The position numbers and the translations under genes are program-made. 33,517 nt of DNA from an uncultured Bacilli bacterium. GTDB lineage: Bacteria; Bacillota_I; Bacilli_A; RF39; UBA660. The stretch spans positions 1-33,517 of the forward strand of contig CAJUNG010000013.1 in assembly GCA_910587725.1 (NCBI GenBank), read 5' to 3'. This document shows positions 14,917-22,442 of the stretch, piece after piece; the stretch's first letter is position 1; each line of letters opens with the position of its first letter. The notes under the pieces were generated by a model that searched no databases, was not told the origin of the DNA, and saw only the letters and a program-made list of their open reading frames with translations.

Positions 14917-16098
14917 ATGAAAAAAACAATTGAAGATTATGAATTAGAGGGAAAAAAAGTAATCATTCGCGTCGATTTTAATGTACCCATCAAAAATGGA
15001 ACGATTCAAGATGATAGTAGAATTCAAAAAAGTCTTCCCACAATTAACTATGCCGTTAAAAATCAAGCAAAGGTAATTTTACTAAGCCATTTAGGACGAG
15101 TAAAAACAGAAGAAGATTTAGCAAAAAATAACCTCAAAATCGTTGCAGAACATCTTTCAAAAATATTCAATCAACCAATTCTTTTTAGTTCTGTAACCAG
15201 AGGCAAAGAATTAGAAGATGATGTTGCCTCTTTAGAAAACGGGCAAGTTCTCCTCGTACAAAACACGAGATATGAAGATTTAGAAGGTAAAAAAGAAAGT
15301 ACGAACGATAAAAACCTCGCTTCCTATTGGGCAAGTTTAGGAGATATCTTCATCAACGATGCCTTTGCAACTGCACATAGAGCCCATGCTTCCAATGTAG
15401 GAATTGGTGCACTCCTACCTAATGGTGTAGGTTTCTTAATGGAAAAAGAATTAAATTACTTAAAAAAATTAGAAGACGCTAAACGACCATTTGTTGCTAT
15501 CCTAGGAGGAAGCAAAGTCTCTGATAAAATTGGTGTGATTGAAAACTTAGTCCTAAAATGCGATAAAATTTTAATCGGTGGTGCAATGGCATTTACTTTT
15601 TTAAAAGCTGAGGGAAAAGAAGTGGGAAAGAGTTTAGTAGATTCTGAAAATTTGGCATTTTGTGAACGGATGCTAAAAATTGCTCGGGAGAAAATTGTCC
15701 TTCCCATTGATGCTCACGTTTCTTGTGAAATGACAGAAGCGTCTCCAAGCCGAATTGTAGATTTTTCATCGATAGAGCAAGAAGAACAAGCATTTGACTT
15801 AGGTCCTGAAACGATAAAACTATATCAAGAACAATTAGAAAGTGCAAACACCATATTTTGGAATGGTCCTTTAGGTGTTGTAGAAATTGAAAAATATCAA
15901 GTTGCAACAGAAGAAATTTTAGATTACCTAACAAAACTTCAAAAAGAAGTCATTCTAGGTGGAGGAGATATTGCCTCTGCCGCGAAACATTTAGGATTTG
16001 AAGAAAAAGTTACCTACATTTCTACCGGTGGTGGGGCAACACTTGAATATTTAGAAGGAAAAGAGTTACCAGGACTTAAAGTAATTACTGACAAATAG
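14917..16098 (+). CDS. pgk: Phosphoglycerate kinase
   Basis: Glycolytic enzyme that passes the phosphate of 1,3-bisphosphoglycerate to ADP. The 393-residue length is normal. RVDFNVP (18-24) and the substrate-binding arginines such as SHLGR lie in the N-terminal half. GGSKVSDKIGVIENL and GGAMAFTF follow, and the C-terminal nucleotide signature GGGDIASAAKHLG and STGGGATLEYL are present. A GAAGGT site precedes ATG 14917. It heads an operon with a flippase-like protein, a glycosyltransferase and tpiA; gap is about 6 kb downstream under its own promoter. Confidence 0.98.
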   Translation: MKKTIEDYELEGKKVIIRVDFNVPIKNGTIQDDSRIQKSLPTINYAVKNQAKVILLSHLGRVKTEEDLAKNNLKIVAEHLSKIFNQPILFSSVTRGKELEDDVASLENGQVLLVQNTRYEDLEGKKESTNDKNLASYWASLGDIFINDAFATAHRAHASNVGIGALLPNGVGFLMEKELNYLKKLEDAKRPFVAILGGSKVSDKIGVIENLVLKCDKILIGGAMAFTFLKAEGKEVGKSLVDSENLAFCERMLKIAREKIVLPIDAHVSCEMTEASPSRIVDFSSIEQEEQAFDLGPETIKLYQEQLESANTIFWNGPLGVVEIEKYQVATEEILDYLTKLQKEVILGGGDIASAAKHLGFEEKVTYISTGGGATLEYLEGKELPGLKVITDK

Positions 16099-16109
16099 GA
16101 GCAAAGCAA

Positions 16110-17111
16110 ATGAAAAATATCAGAAAAAATGGAATTATCCTTGCAAGTATTACCTTACTTGTATTATTTCTCGTATTAAAAGATGATTTTGAAAGCATTG
16201 CCGGATTATTAGGAAACATGAATCCACTTTGGATTGCTTTGGCAATTTTTATCGAAGTATTACAACTCCTTTTTGAAAGTCTTGCCTTTCATCAAATACT
16301 AAAAAGCTATCAGGAAAACTATAGCTTTAAAAATACGTTAAACTTAAACTTAATCAGTAAATTCTTTAATGGGATTACTCCTTTTTCTAGTGGTGGACAA
16401 CCAATGCAAGTTTACTACTTAAATAAAGATGGATTCCGCATAACTAAAGCAACGAACGCAATTATGCAAAACTTTATTTTATACCAAAGTGCCTTGATTA
16501 CGATTGGACTCTTTTCCCTTGCCATGAATCATCACTATAACTACTTTGCCCAATCACCAATATTAAAAAGACTAGTGACGATTGGATTTTTAATTAATAC
16601 CTTTGTGATGATTTTTCTCTTTGTCGTTAGCTTTTCTAATCGATTTAATCAGTTTTTCATTAAACACGGAATCGATATTTTCGCCAAATTTAAAATCGTA
16701 AAAGATAAAGAAAAAACAAAAAAGAAATGGTTAGAACGATGCAATGATTTCAACAAGGGAGCAATGTTTATCAAGACCCACAAAAGACTTTGCGTTCAAG
16801 GATACTTTTACAATATTTTGGGTCTTATCTCTTATTACCTAATTCCTTTCTTTGTTGCTAAATCTTTATCCATTTCGGTAGACTTACTAATCATTCCCAC
16901 CATTGTTGCCACAAGCTATGTAGCAATCATCGGCGCATTCGTACCGATTCCTGGGGCAAGTGGAGGAATTGAATTTGGCTTTTTACAATTCTTTGGTAAC
17001 TTCATTACTGGAAGTATTCTTTCTGCAACACTCCTAATTTGGAGAGCGATAACATATTATATACCAATGGTAATTGGTGCCATTGTAGTAAATATAAGAA
17101 AGGACGTGTAA
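16110..17111 (+). CDS. Flippase-like membrane protein, UPF0104/LPG synthase TM family
   Basis: A 333-residue integral membrane protein with seven or eight hydrophobic segments. It belongs to the family that includes the flippase part of MprF and E. coli YbhN. The signature stretches NGITPFSSGGQPMQVYYL (about 88-105) and FVPIPGASGGIEFGF (about 275-289) are both present. Members without the soluble MprF domain are thought to move or influence lipids, but substrates are mostly unknown. AGGAG overlaps the pgk stop, with ATG 16110 eight bases later. The next gene, a lipid-type glycosyltransferase, starts four bases after its stop, so it could handle a glycolipid made by that enzyme. This is inference. 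Confidence 0.88.
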   Translation: MKNIRKNGIILASITLLVLFLVLKDDFESIAGLLGNMNPLWIALAIFIEVLQLLFESLAFHQILKSYQENYSFKNTLNLNLISKFFNGITPFSSGGQPMQVYYLNKDGFRITKATNAIMQNFILYQSALITIGLFSLAMNHHYNYFAQSPILKRLVTIGFLINTFVMIFLFVVSFSNRFNQFFIKHGIDIFAKFKIVKDKEKTKKKWLERCNDFNKGAMFIKTHKRLCVQGYFYNILGLISYYLIPFFVAKSLSISVDLLIIPTIVATSYVAIIGAFVPIPGASGGIEFGFLQFFGNFITGSILSATLLIWRAITYYIPMVIGAIVVNIRKDV

Positions 17112-17114
17112 ACT

Positions 17115-18365
17115 TTGAGAATTGGTCTATTTACAGATACTTATCCACCATTTATTAATGGCGTATCGACAAGTGTCCATATGCTAAGGCGGGCATTAGA
17201 AAAACAAGGACACGAAGTTTTTGTCGTCACAGTAAACCCAGAAAGTCTTAAATACGAATTTGAAAATGATAAAAAAGTCGTAAGAATTCCGGGAGTACCC
17301 ATTGGTATTTATGATTACCGCTTAACAGGAATTTACCCGATTCGCGCAATCAACATCGTTAAAAGTTGGAATTTAGACATCATTCATTCTCATACAGAAT
17401 TTGGAATTGGAACTTTCGCTCGAATTATTGCAAAACAGCTAGGAATTCCTTTAGTCCATACCTATCATACGATGTATGAAGATTACATTCATTATATTAC
17501 CAAAGGCTATTTTGATAAATCTAGTAAAAAAATCGTAGAACATTTAACCCTATTTTACTGTGACAAAACCGCAACAGAACTAATTGTACCAACACAAAAA
17601 ACACGAGATTTGTTCAAGAAGAAATACAAAGTGGAAAAAAATGTTCACATTGTTCCGACAGGAATTGAAGTCGAAAGATTCTTTAAAGAAACCGTAAATG
17701 AAAAAGAAGTAAGTGCCCTAAAGAAAAAACTTGGCATAGAAAAAGATGACTTCATTTTACTTTTTGTAGGGCGTTTAGCAGAAGAAAAAAATATTGTTTA
17801 TCTAATCGAGACACTCCGAGATATCATTCGAAAAGAAACCGTTAGAAAGAAAGTAAAATTTTTAATTATCGGAGATGGTCCAGATATTGACGCCTATAGA
17901 AACTTAGTAAAAAAATATCAAATGGAAGAAAATATCATTTTATACGGACGCGTCCCTTGGGAAGAAATTCCGAATTATTATCAACTTGCAAATATCTTTG
18001 TTACTGCAAGTAAATCAGAAACGCAAGGGTTAACCGTAATCGAAGCGATGGCAGCAGGTCTTACCCCCGTTGCTATTGATGATGAAGCATTTAATACGGT
18101 AATTAAAGATGGGGAAAACGGACGACTTTTCCGGACAAAAAAAGAACTTAGAGAAATTGTTGAAGAGTGCCGAAAAAATCCGATTAAACTGGAAAAATTA
18201 TCCCAACACGCTAGATTATCTTCAGAAAACTATTCTTCGAAATATTACGCGAAATCAATTTTACAAGTCTATGAAGATGCCATAAAAAATTATCCCGGAG
18301 CAGTTCCTGTGATTAAAAAACTAGTGAACAAAGTAAAACGGGAAAAAGACGAGGTGGAAAAATGA
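17115..18365 (+). CDS. Family-4 glycosyltransferase, diacylglycerol glucosyltransferase-like
   Basis: A 416-residue GT-B enzyme of family GT4. The start is TTG 17115, since MRIGLFTDTYPPFINGVST is the standard N terminus of these proteins and AAAGGA lies upstream within the end of the previous gene. An acceptor-binding domain is followed by the Glycos_transf_1 domain, with FVGRLAEEKN and the EX7E motif (Glu-302 and Glu-310). Close relatives in Firmicutes and acholeplasmas add glucose to diacylglycerol for glycolipids and lipoteichoic acid anchors; that substrate is inferred from the N-terminal pattern. The stop (TGA) overlaps the tpiA start by four bases. A Lys/Glu-rich tail may bind the membrane. 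Confidence 0.88.
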   Translation: MRIGLFTDTYPPFINGVSTSVHMLRRALEKQGHEVFVVTVNPESLKYEFENDKKVVRIPGVPIGIYDYRLTGIYPIRAINIVKSWNLDIIHSHTEFGIGTFARIIAKQLGIPLVHTYHTMYEDYIHYITKGYFDKSSKKIVEHLTLFYCDKTATELIVPTQKTRDLFKKKYKVEKNVHIVPTGIEVERFFKETVNEKEVSALKKKLGIEKDDFILLFVGRLAEEKNIVYLIETLRDIIRKETVRKKVKFLIIGDGPDIDAYRNLVKKYQMEENIILYGRVPWEEIPNYYQLANIFVTASKSETQGLTVIEAMAAGLTPVAIDDEAFNTVIKDGENGRLFRTKKELREIVEECRKNPIKLEKLSQHARLSSENYSSKYYAKSILQVYEDAIKNYPGAVPVIKKLVNKVKREKDEVEK

Positions 18366-19048
18366 AGAAATTATTTCTCAATCATAAAATGAATTTATTA
18401 TTAAAAGACATTGAAGGATATGTAGATAAGATTCCCAAAGATAAAGATTTGGTAGTCTTCCCATCTAATATCTATATTCCCTTATTTACTTCTGAAAATG
18501 TTCCTGTTGGGAGTCAAGATGTAAGTGCAAGTAAAAGAAACAACATGACCTCAGAAGTAAGTGCGACCCAGTTAAAAAATTCAGGAGCAGCATATGTTTT
18601 GGTAGGACACTCAGAAAGAAGAGCAATTTATCAGGAAGAATCAAGTCAAATTCGAAGTAAACTAGAAAATGCAGTAGAAGCTGGCTTAATTCCCGTTCTT
18701 TGTATTGGTGAACAGAGTGTAGAAACACGTTATACTGACTTAAAACAACAGATAAAAGAAGCCTTTGGCGATAGTCTAATCAGTGAAAACATCATCATTG
18801 CTTATGAGCCTCTTTTTGCCATTGGTAGTGGACAAGCACTAAGTGTAGAGGAAATTGATGAAATGATTCATTGGATAAAATCTTACATGAAAGAAATTTA
18901 TCACTATGAACCATTCATTATCTATGGAGGAAGTGTAAATGATGAAAATATTAAAGAATTAAGTTTAAGTATTGCCGATGGATTCTTAGCTGGAGGAGCA
19001 TCTCTTGAAATCGAAAAAGTAAAACGAATGATAGAGGCATTAAAATAG
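18362..19048 (+). CDS. tpiA: Triosephosphate isomerase (shortened)
   Basis: Interconverts dihydroxyacetone phosphate and glyceraldehyde 3-phosphate. The active-site residues are present: Lys-9 in NHKMN (usually NWKMN), His-83 in VGHSERR and Glu-149 in AYEPLFAIGSG (usually AYEPVWAIGTG). The phosphate-binding YGGSV and LAGGASLE follow. At 228 residues it is about 20 shorter than typical, with the loss mainly in the first half (His-83 and Glu-149 against 95 and 165 in E. coli). Two usually conserved tryptophans are His and Phe. GAGGTGG precedes ATG 18362, which overlaps the previous stop (ATGA), so expression is coupled to the glycosyltransferase. Confidence 0.96.
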   Translation: MKKLFLNHKMNLLLKDIEGYVDKIPKDKDLVVFPSNIYIPLFTSENVPVGSQDVSASKRNNMTSEVSATQLKNSGAAYVLVGHSERRAIYQEESSQIRSKLENAVEAGLIPVLCIGEQSVETRYTDLKQQIKEAFGDSLISENIIIAYEPLFAIGSGQALSVEEIDEMIHWIKSYMKEIYHYEPFIIYGGSVNDENIKELSLSIADGFLAGGASLEIEKVKRMIEALK

Positions 19049-19198
19049 ATGAAAGTTATCCGTGATTTTATGGATTTTATCCAAAAATTTCCACAGTTCA
19101 TCGAAAATCATGAGAAGAATCCTCTATTATGGATAGGACTATTTCTATCGCTTCTTCTTTTAGTAAAATTAGGCATGAAAAGCTTAGGAAAAAAATAA
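19049..19198 (+). CDS. Small single-pass membrane protein, 49 residues
   Basis: ATG 19049 follows the tpiA stop directly and AGAGGC lies 11 bases before it. The product has a charged, aromatic N-terminal half (MKVIRDFMDFIQKF), then one membrane helix (about 27-40, LLWIGLFLSLLLLV) and a basic end (KSLGKK). The layout suits a small membrane protein with its C terminus inside. It lies in front of the operon terminator, so it is transcribed with pgk-tpiA. Not recognised; it is likely to be missed by length filters. Confidence 0.6.
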   Translation: MKVIRDFMDFIQKFPQFIENHEKNPLLWIGLFLSLLLLVKLGMKSLGKK

Positions 19199-19210
19199 TC
19201 ATTCGAAAAT

Positions 19211-19245
19211 CGTGTGAATGCTAGTAAGTGTTCATACGTTTTTTT
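19211..19245 (+). terminator. Terminator of the pgk-tpiA operon
   Basis: CGTGTGAATGC pairs with GTGTTCATACG (with wobbles), six-base loop, seven Ts. Confidence 0.88.
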
Positions 19246-19274
19246 AAATTAATAAACATTTCTGAAAATCGCAA

Positions 19275-19315
19275 CAAAAAAATTCCATGAAAAAGCAAAA
19301 ATGCTCAATGGAATT
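19275..19315 (-). terminator. clpP terminator (minus strand)
   Basis: On the minus strand AATTCCAT pairs with ATGGAATT around an inner AGCA/TGCT hairpin, followed by a T run. Confidence 0.75.
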
Positions 19316-19330
19316 AAGGAAAGAAAATAA

Positions 19331-19918
19331 CTAATGGATTTCTTTTTGTGTAATAATTTTATCGACGAGGCCATATTCTAAAGCTTCATTTGCATCTAAA
19401 AAATGATCTCGCTCGGTGTCAACTTCAACCTCTTCTAAAGGTTTTCCTGTATTTTTCGATAATATTTCATTCAACTTGTGCCGTAATTTTAAAATTCGCT
19501 CAGCGGCAATCTTAATTTCTGTTGCTTGCCCTTGTGCACCTCCAAGTGGTTGATGAATCATCACCTCAGCATGGGGAAGAATATAGCGTTTTCCCTTTTT
19601 TCCACAAGAAAGCAAAAATGCAGCCATACTAGCACTCATCCCAAGACATATGGTAGAAACATCACTTTTGACAAAATTCATCGTATCAAAAATCGCCATA
19701 CCAGAAGTAATCGAACCACCCGGAGAATTAATATAAATAGAAATATCATCATGGTTCAAAGAGTCCAAATACAAAAGCTGGGCAACAACAGAATTGGCTA
19801 ATGTATCATCGATTTCTCCACTTAAAATAATGATTCGATTTTTCAAAAGCCTTGAGTAAATATCATAACTTCTTTCTCCACTACCATCCTTATCCACAAC
19901 AACGGGAACTAAATTCAT
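19331..19918 (-). CDS. clpP: ATP-dependent Clp protease proteolytic subunit
   Basis: Serine protease of 195 residues that assembles into two heptameric rings and degrades proteins fed in by Clp ATPases. The triad is Ser-97 in GMSASMAAF, His-122 in MIHQP and Asp-171 in TERDHF. The chain starts MNLVPVVVDKDGSGERSYD, which is a standard ClpP N terminus. AGGTGATG precedes the start codon. No CtsR repeat (GGTCAAA type) or CIRCE element is evident upstream, and no good minus-strand promoter could be fixed. ClpB encoded elsewhere in this window is not its partner; a ClpX or ClpC must lie outside. Confidence 0.97.
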   Translation of the reverse strand: MNLVPVVVDKDGSGERSYDIYSRLLKNRIIILSGEIDDTLANSVVAQLLYLDSLNHDDISIYINSPGGSITSGMAIFDTMNFVKSDVSTICLGMSASMAAFLLSCGKKGKRYILPHAEVMIHQPLGGAQGQATEIKIAAERILKLRHKLNEILSKNTGKPLEEVEVDTERDHFLDANEALEYGLVDKIITQKEIH

Positions 19919-19962
19919 TTTTCATCACCTATCCCTATAATAGGCAAGTTTTGAAAAAAATA

Positions 19963-19992
19963 TTCGCATTTTGACAAAAGTTATGCTATACT
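19963..19992 (+). promoter_or_regulatory. Promoter of the nucleoside kinase gene
   Basis: TGCTATACT gives an extended -10 (TATACT 19987-19992), with TTCGCA 18 bases upstream. An alternative is TTGACA (19971-19976) with TATTAG (19995-20000). Confidence 0.6.
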
Positions 19993-20023
19993 CATATTAG
20001 AATAAGAATAAAAAGGTGATAGA

Positions 20024-21667
20024 ATGGGAAATGATATTCAAATCGTCGTGAATAGTCGCGTCTATATGGTAAAATCAGGAACTTCTTTACTTGAAGTATC
20101 CAAACTAGTAGCAAGGGATTACAATTATCCAATTATTCTTGCGAAAATCAATAACGAATACAAAGAGTTGACAGAGAGCATTACAGAAAAATGCCAAATT
20201 GAATTTTTTGATATTTCAAATCGCCTCGCCAACAAAATCTATACCAATTCCTTAATCCTATTACTATCTTGTTGTTATAAAGGGTTAACAGGAAGAGAAC
20301 TTAAGGTAAATCATTCTTTAGATAGAGGGCTTTATATTACGACAGAAGAAGAAATTACAGAAGAGACTGTTCTTCGCATCAAAACCAAAATGCAAGAACT
20401 TGTAGAAAGAGATTTACCAATCACGCATTTAAATGTTACTCGGATGAATGCGATGGATTACTATGAAGCAAGAGGAGAAAAAGAAAAAGTTGGAAATATG
20501 AAGTACAACACCAATACTTCTATTTCTTTATACCAATTAGAAGATTATTACGATTATTTTTATAGCTATATGGCCCCTTCAACGGGATGTTTGTCTTTAT
20601 TTAACTTAACCTACTTGAATCCTCATGGATTTATCTTAAGTTATAAAACACTTTATGATAAAGAGGGAATAAAATCTTATGAACATCGAAAAAATCTATA
20701 TGAATTATTCCAAACTTCAAGAGCATGGGCTAGAAGTATTGGATTAGAATATGTCGTAGATTTAAACGAAGAAGTGGCAAAATCAAAAATTGGCGAAATT
20801 ATTATGATGGATGAAACCAAAAAGAATGCAGAACTTCTTTATACAGCAAGCGAAATTAGTGCCAATTCAGAAATTAAAATCGTCTTAATGGCGGGGCCTT
20901 CTTCATCAGGAAAAACAACCACTTGTAATAAATTGGCACTTTGCTTAAAGAGCTATGGAAAAAACGCGATAACCATTTCTATGGATGATTACTTTGTCGA
21001 AAGAAATCAAACCCCTCTAAAAGCAGACGGTAGCAGAGATTATGAAAATATTAATGCCATAGATTTAGGATTATTTAATGATACCATCAGTGGACTTATC
21101 GAGGGAAAAGAAGTTTTAGTTCCTCATTATGACTTTATTGAAGGAAGAAAAGAGTTTACTTCTAGAATGAAACTACCGAAAGGTGGAATTCTTCTAATTG
21201 AAGGGATTCATGCCCTTAATCCGAAAATCCTGGAAAATATTCCCAGTCATGTAAAATGTAAAATTTATCTTGCGGCATTAACTGAACTTAATGTGGATAA
21301 ACATAATCGTATTTCAACATCAGATAATCGTCTGTTAAGAAGAATCGTAAGAGATAATAGAACTCGTGGATATTCCGTAGAAGATACTCTAAAAAGTTGG
21401 GCAAATGTAAGAAGTGGAGAAGAAGAAAATATCTTCCCTTATCAAGATACTGCGGATTATACGTTAAATACAGCAATGATTTATGAAATTGGTGTACTAA
21501 AAGTTTATGCAGAACCACTTTTATATGCCGTAGATGTTGACTCTTTATATTATGAAGACGCCAAACGGTTAATCAACTTCCTCCGTGTATTTTTACCAAT
21601 TCCTTCTGAATCCATTCCCAAAGACTCAATTTTAAGAGAGTTCATTGGGGGAAGTTCCTTTGAATAA
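20024..21667 (+). CDS. TGS-domain nucleoside kinase (uridine kinase-like)
   Basis: A 547-residue fusion known from many Firmicutes. Residues 1-60 look like a TGS domain (VNSRVYMVKSGTSLLEVSK). Residues about 65-240 resemble the threonyl-tRNA synthetase additional domain, in which HLNVTRMNAMDYY replaces the metal-binding motif. The C-terminal half is a P-loop uridine kinase/phosphoribulokinase domain with Walker A GPSSSGKT (291-298), SMDDYFV and VPHYDF. It probably phosphorylates a nucleoside with ATP or GTP; the real substrate and the purpose of the tRNA-synthetase-like part are not established. AAAAGGTGAT precedes ATG 20024. Monocistronic, with a terminator shared with the convergent regulator. 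Confidence 0.92.
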   Translation: MGNDIQIVVNSRVYMVKSGTSLLEVSKLVARDYNYPIILAKINNEYKELTESITEKCQIEFFDISNRLANKIYTNSLILLLSCCYKGLTGRELKVNHSLDRGLYITTEEEITEETVLRIKTKMQELVERDLPITHLNVTRMNAMDYYEARGEKEKVGNMKYNTNTSISLYQLEDYYDYFYSYMAPSTGCLSLFNLTYLNPHGFILSYKTLYDKEGIKSYEHRKNLYELFQTSRAWARSIGLEYVVDLNEEVAKSKIGEIIMMDETKKNAELLYTASEISANSEIKIVLMAGPSSSGKTTTCNKLALCLKSYGKNAITISMDDYFVERNQTPLKADGSRDYENINAIDLGLFNDTISGLIEGKEVLVPHYDFIEGRKEFTSRMKLPKGGILLIEGIHALNPKILENIPSHVKCKIYLAALTELNVDKHNRISTSDNRLLRRIVRDNRTRGYSVEDTLKSWANVRSGEEENIFPYQDTADYTLNTAMIYEIGVLKVYAEPLLYAVDVDSLYYEDAKRLINFLRVFLPIPSESIPKDSILREFIGGSSFE

Positions 21668-21668
21668 A

Positions 21669-21702
21669 AAAAGTTATTCACAATTATCTGTGGATAACTT
21701 TT
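21669..21702. terminator. Bidirectional terminator between convergent genes
   Basis: Fourteen-bp stem AAAAGTTATTCACA/TGTGGATAACTTTT with one wobble and a six-base loop. It is flanked by T-rich tails on both strands and overlaps the last codons of the regulator. Each arm contains a sequence of DnaA-box form (TTATTCACA and, inverted, TTATCCACA). Confidence 0.88.
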
Positions 21703-22129
21703 CTTCTCGTCTTTCTAAAAGAACATCGGCAGATAGACCAAATTCCTGACAAAATCTCTTTAGTACTTCTGGAGGAATATCCTTCCCTTTTTCATATTGA
21801 CTTAAACTTTGTTGAGAACAACCAATAAGAGAACTAATCGCAATCTGTGACAATTTTTTCTCCTTACGAATTTCTCGCATCTTTTTTCCTAAGTTTTGAA
21901 TATTCGCAGAAACGTAATCATGTTTTAAATCACCATCAATTTCAAAAGCATAATCAAAACTGATTTCTAATTTCGATACAATTCTATCCATGACATCCAA
22001 AGGAATTTTTCTTGTTCCTGTCTCATAAAAATTATACGCTTTATGATTAATTCCAACCTCTTTTGCAAATTCATATTGTTTCCAATCTTTATCTTCTCTA
22101 GCATTTCTAATTCTCGTATAGTATTCCAT
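21674..22129 (-). CDS. XRE-family regulator with two HTH domains
   Basis: A 151-residue cytoplasmic protein made of two consecutive Cro/CI-type helix-turn-helix domains. Domain 1 (about 4-63) contains YEFAKEVGINHKAYNFYETG. Domain 2 (about 78-140) contains LSQIAISSLIGCSQQSLSQ and YEKGKDIPPEVL. Domain 2 is closer to the family consensus; domain 1 is more divergent. No ligand or peptidase domain follows. Tandem HTH domains in one chain could bind an asymmetric or double site as a monomer. AGGGTGATG precedes the start codon (complement of 22127-22129). Targets are unknown; it is divergent to gap with a 313-base gap between them, so gap regulation is conceivable but untested. Confidence 0.92.
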   Translation of the reverse strand: MEYYTRIRNAREDKDWKQYEFAKEVGINHKAYNFYETGTRKIPLDVMDRIVSKLEISFDYAFEIDGDLKHDYVSANIQNLGKKMREIRKEKKLSQIAISSLIGCSQQSLSQYEKGKDIPPEVLKRFCQEFGLSADVLLERREEKLSTDNCE

Positions 22130-22389
22130 AGCATCACCCTTAGACTCATTTTATAAGAAGGATGAACAGAATTGCCTGAAATCTACAAATTATGGTAAAA
22201 ATAGAGTAGGGATAAAACAGAACGGAAAGGAAAAGAGAAAAAGAGAAAAGTCCATTTTATTAAGATTAAATTATTCCCAAATAAAATCCTTTAAGGTGAT
22301 TCAGTTTTCTACATTAAGCAAAAAACAAAAATATTGGAATTTCATGACAAATTACTAGTAAAGAATCTGTAAACTATAGTAAAATCGTA
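22130..22389. other. Intergenic stretch upstream of gap
   Basis: The 313 bases between the divergent regulator and gap hold no credible ORF on either strand. A possible second gap promoter is TTACTA (22352-22357), 17 bases, TATAGT (22375-22380). No clear inverted repeat or operator stood out. Otherwise nothing seen. Confidence 0.5.
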
Positions 22390-22418
22390 TAGACAGGAAA
22401 ATAAAAAAACATTATAAT
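22390..22418 (+). promoter_or_regulatory. gap sigma-A promoter
   Basis: TAGACA (22390-22395), a 17-base spacer and TATAAT (22413-22418), just ahead of AGGAGG (22431-22436). Confidence 0.85.
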
Positions 22419-22442
22419 AAACATAGAAATAGGAGGAATGAA

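Noticed and set aside
19890..19898. Exact TTATCCACA (DnaA box) as a sign of a replication origin
   Set aside because: It lies in clpP coding sequence, with no box cluster, AT-rich unwinding region or dnaA/dnaN genes nearby.
19919..20023. CtsR or CIRCE control of clpP
   Set aside because: No direct repeat of the GGTCAAA type and no TTAGCACT inverted repeat found in this intergenic region.
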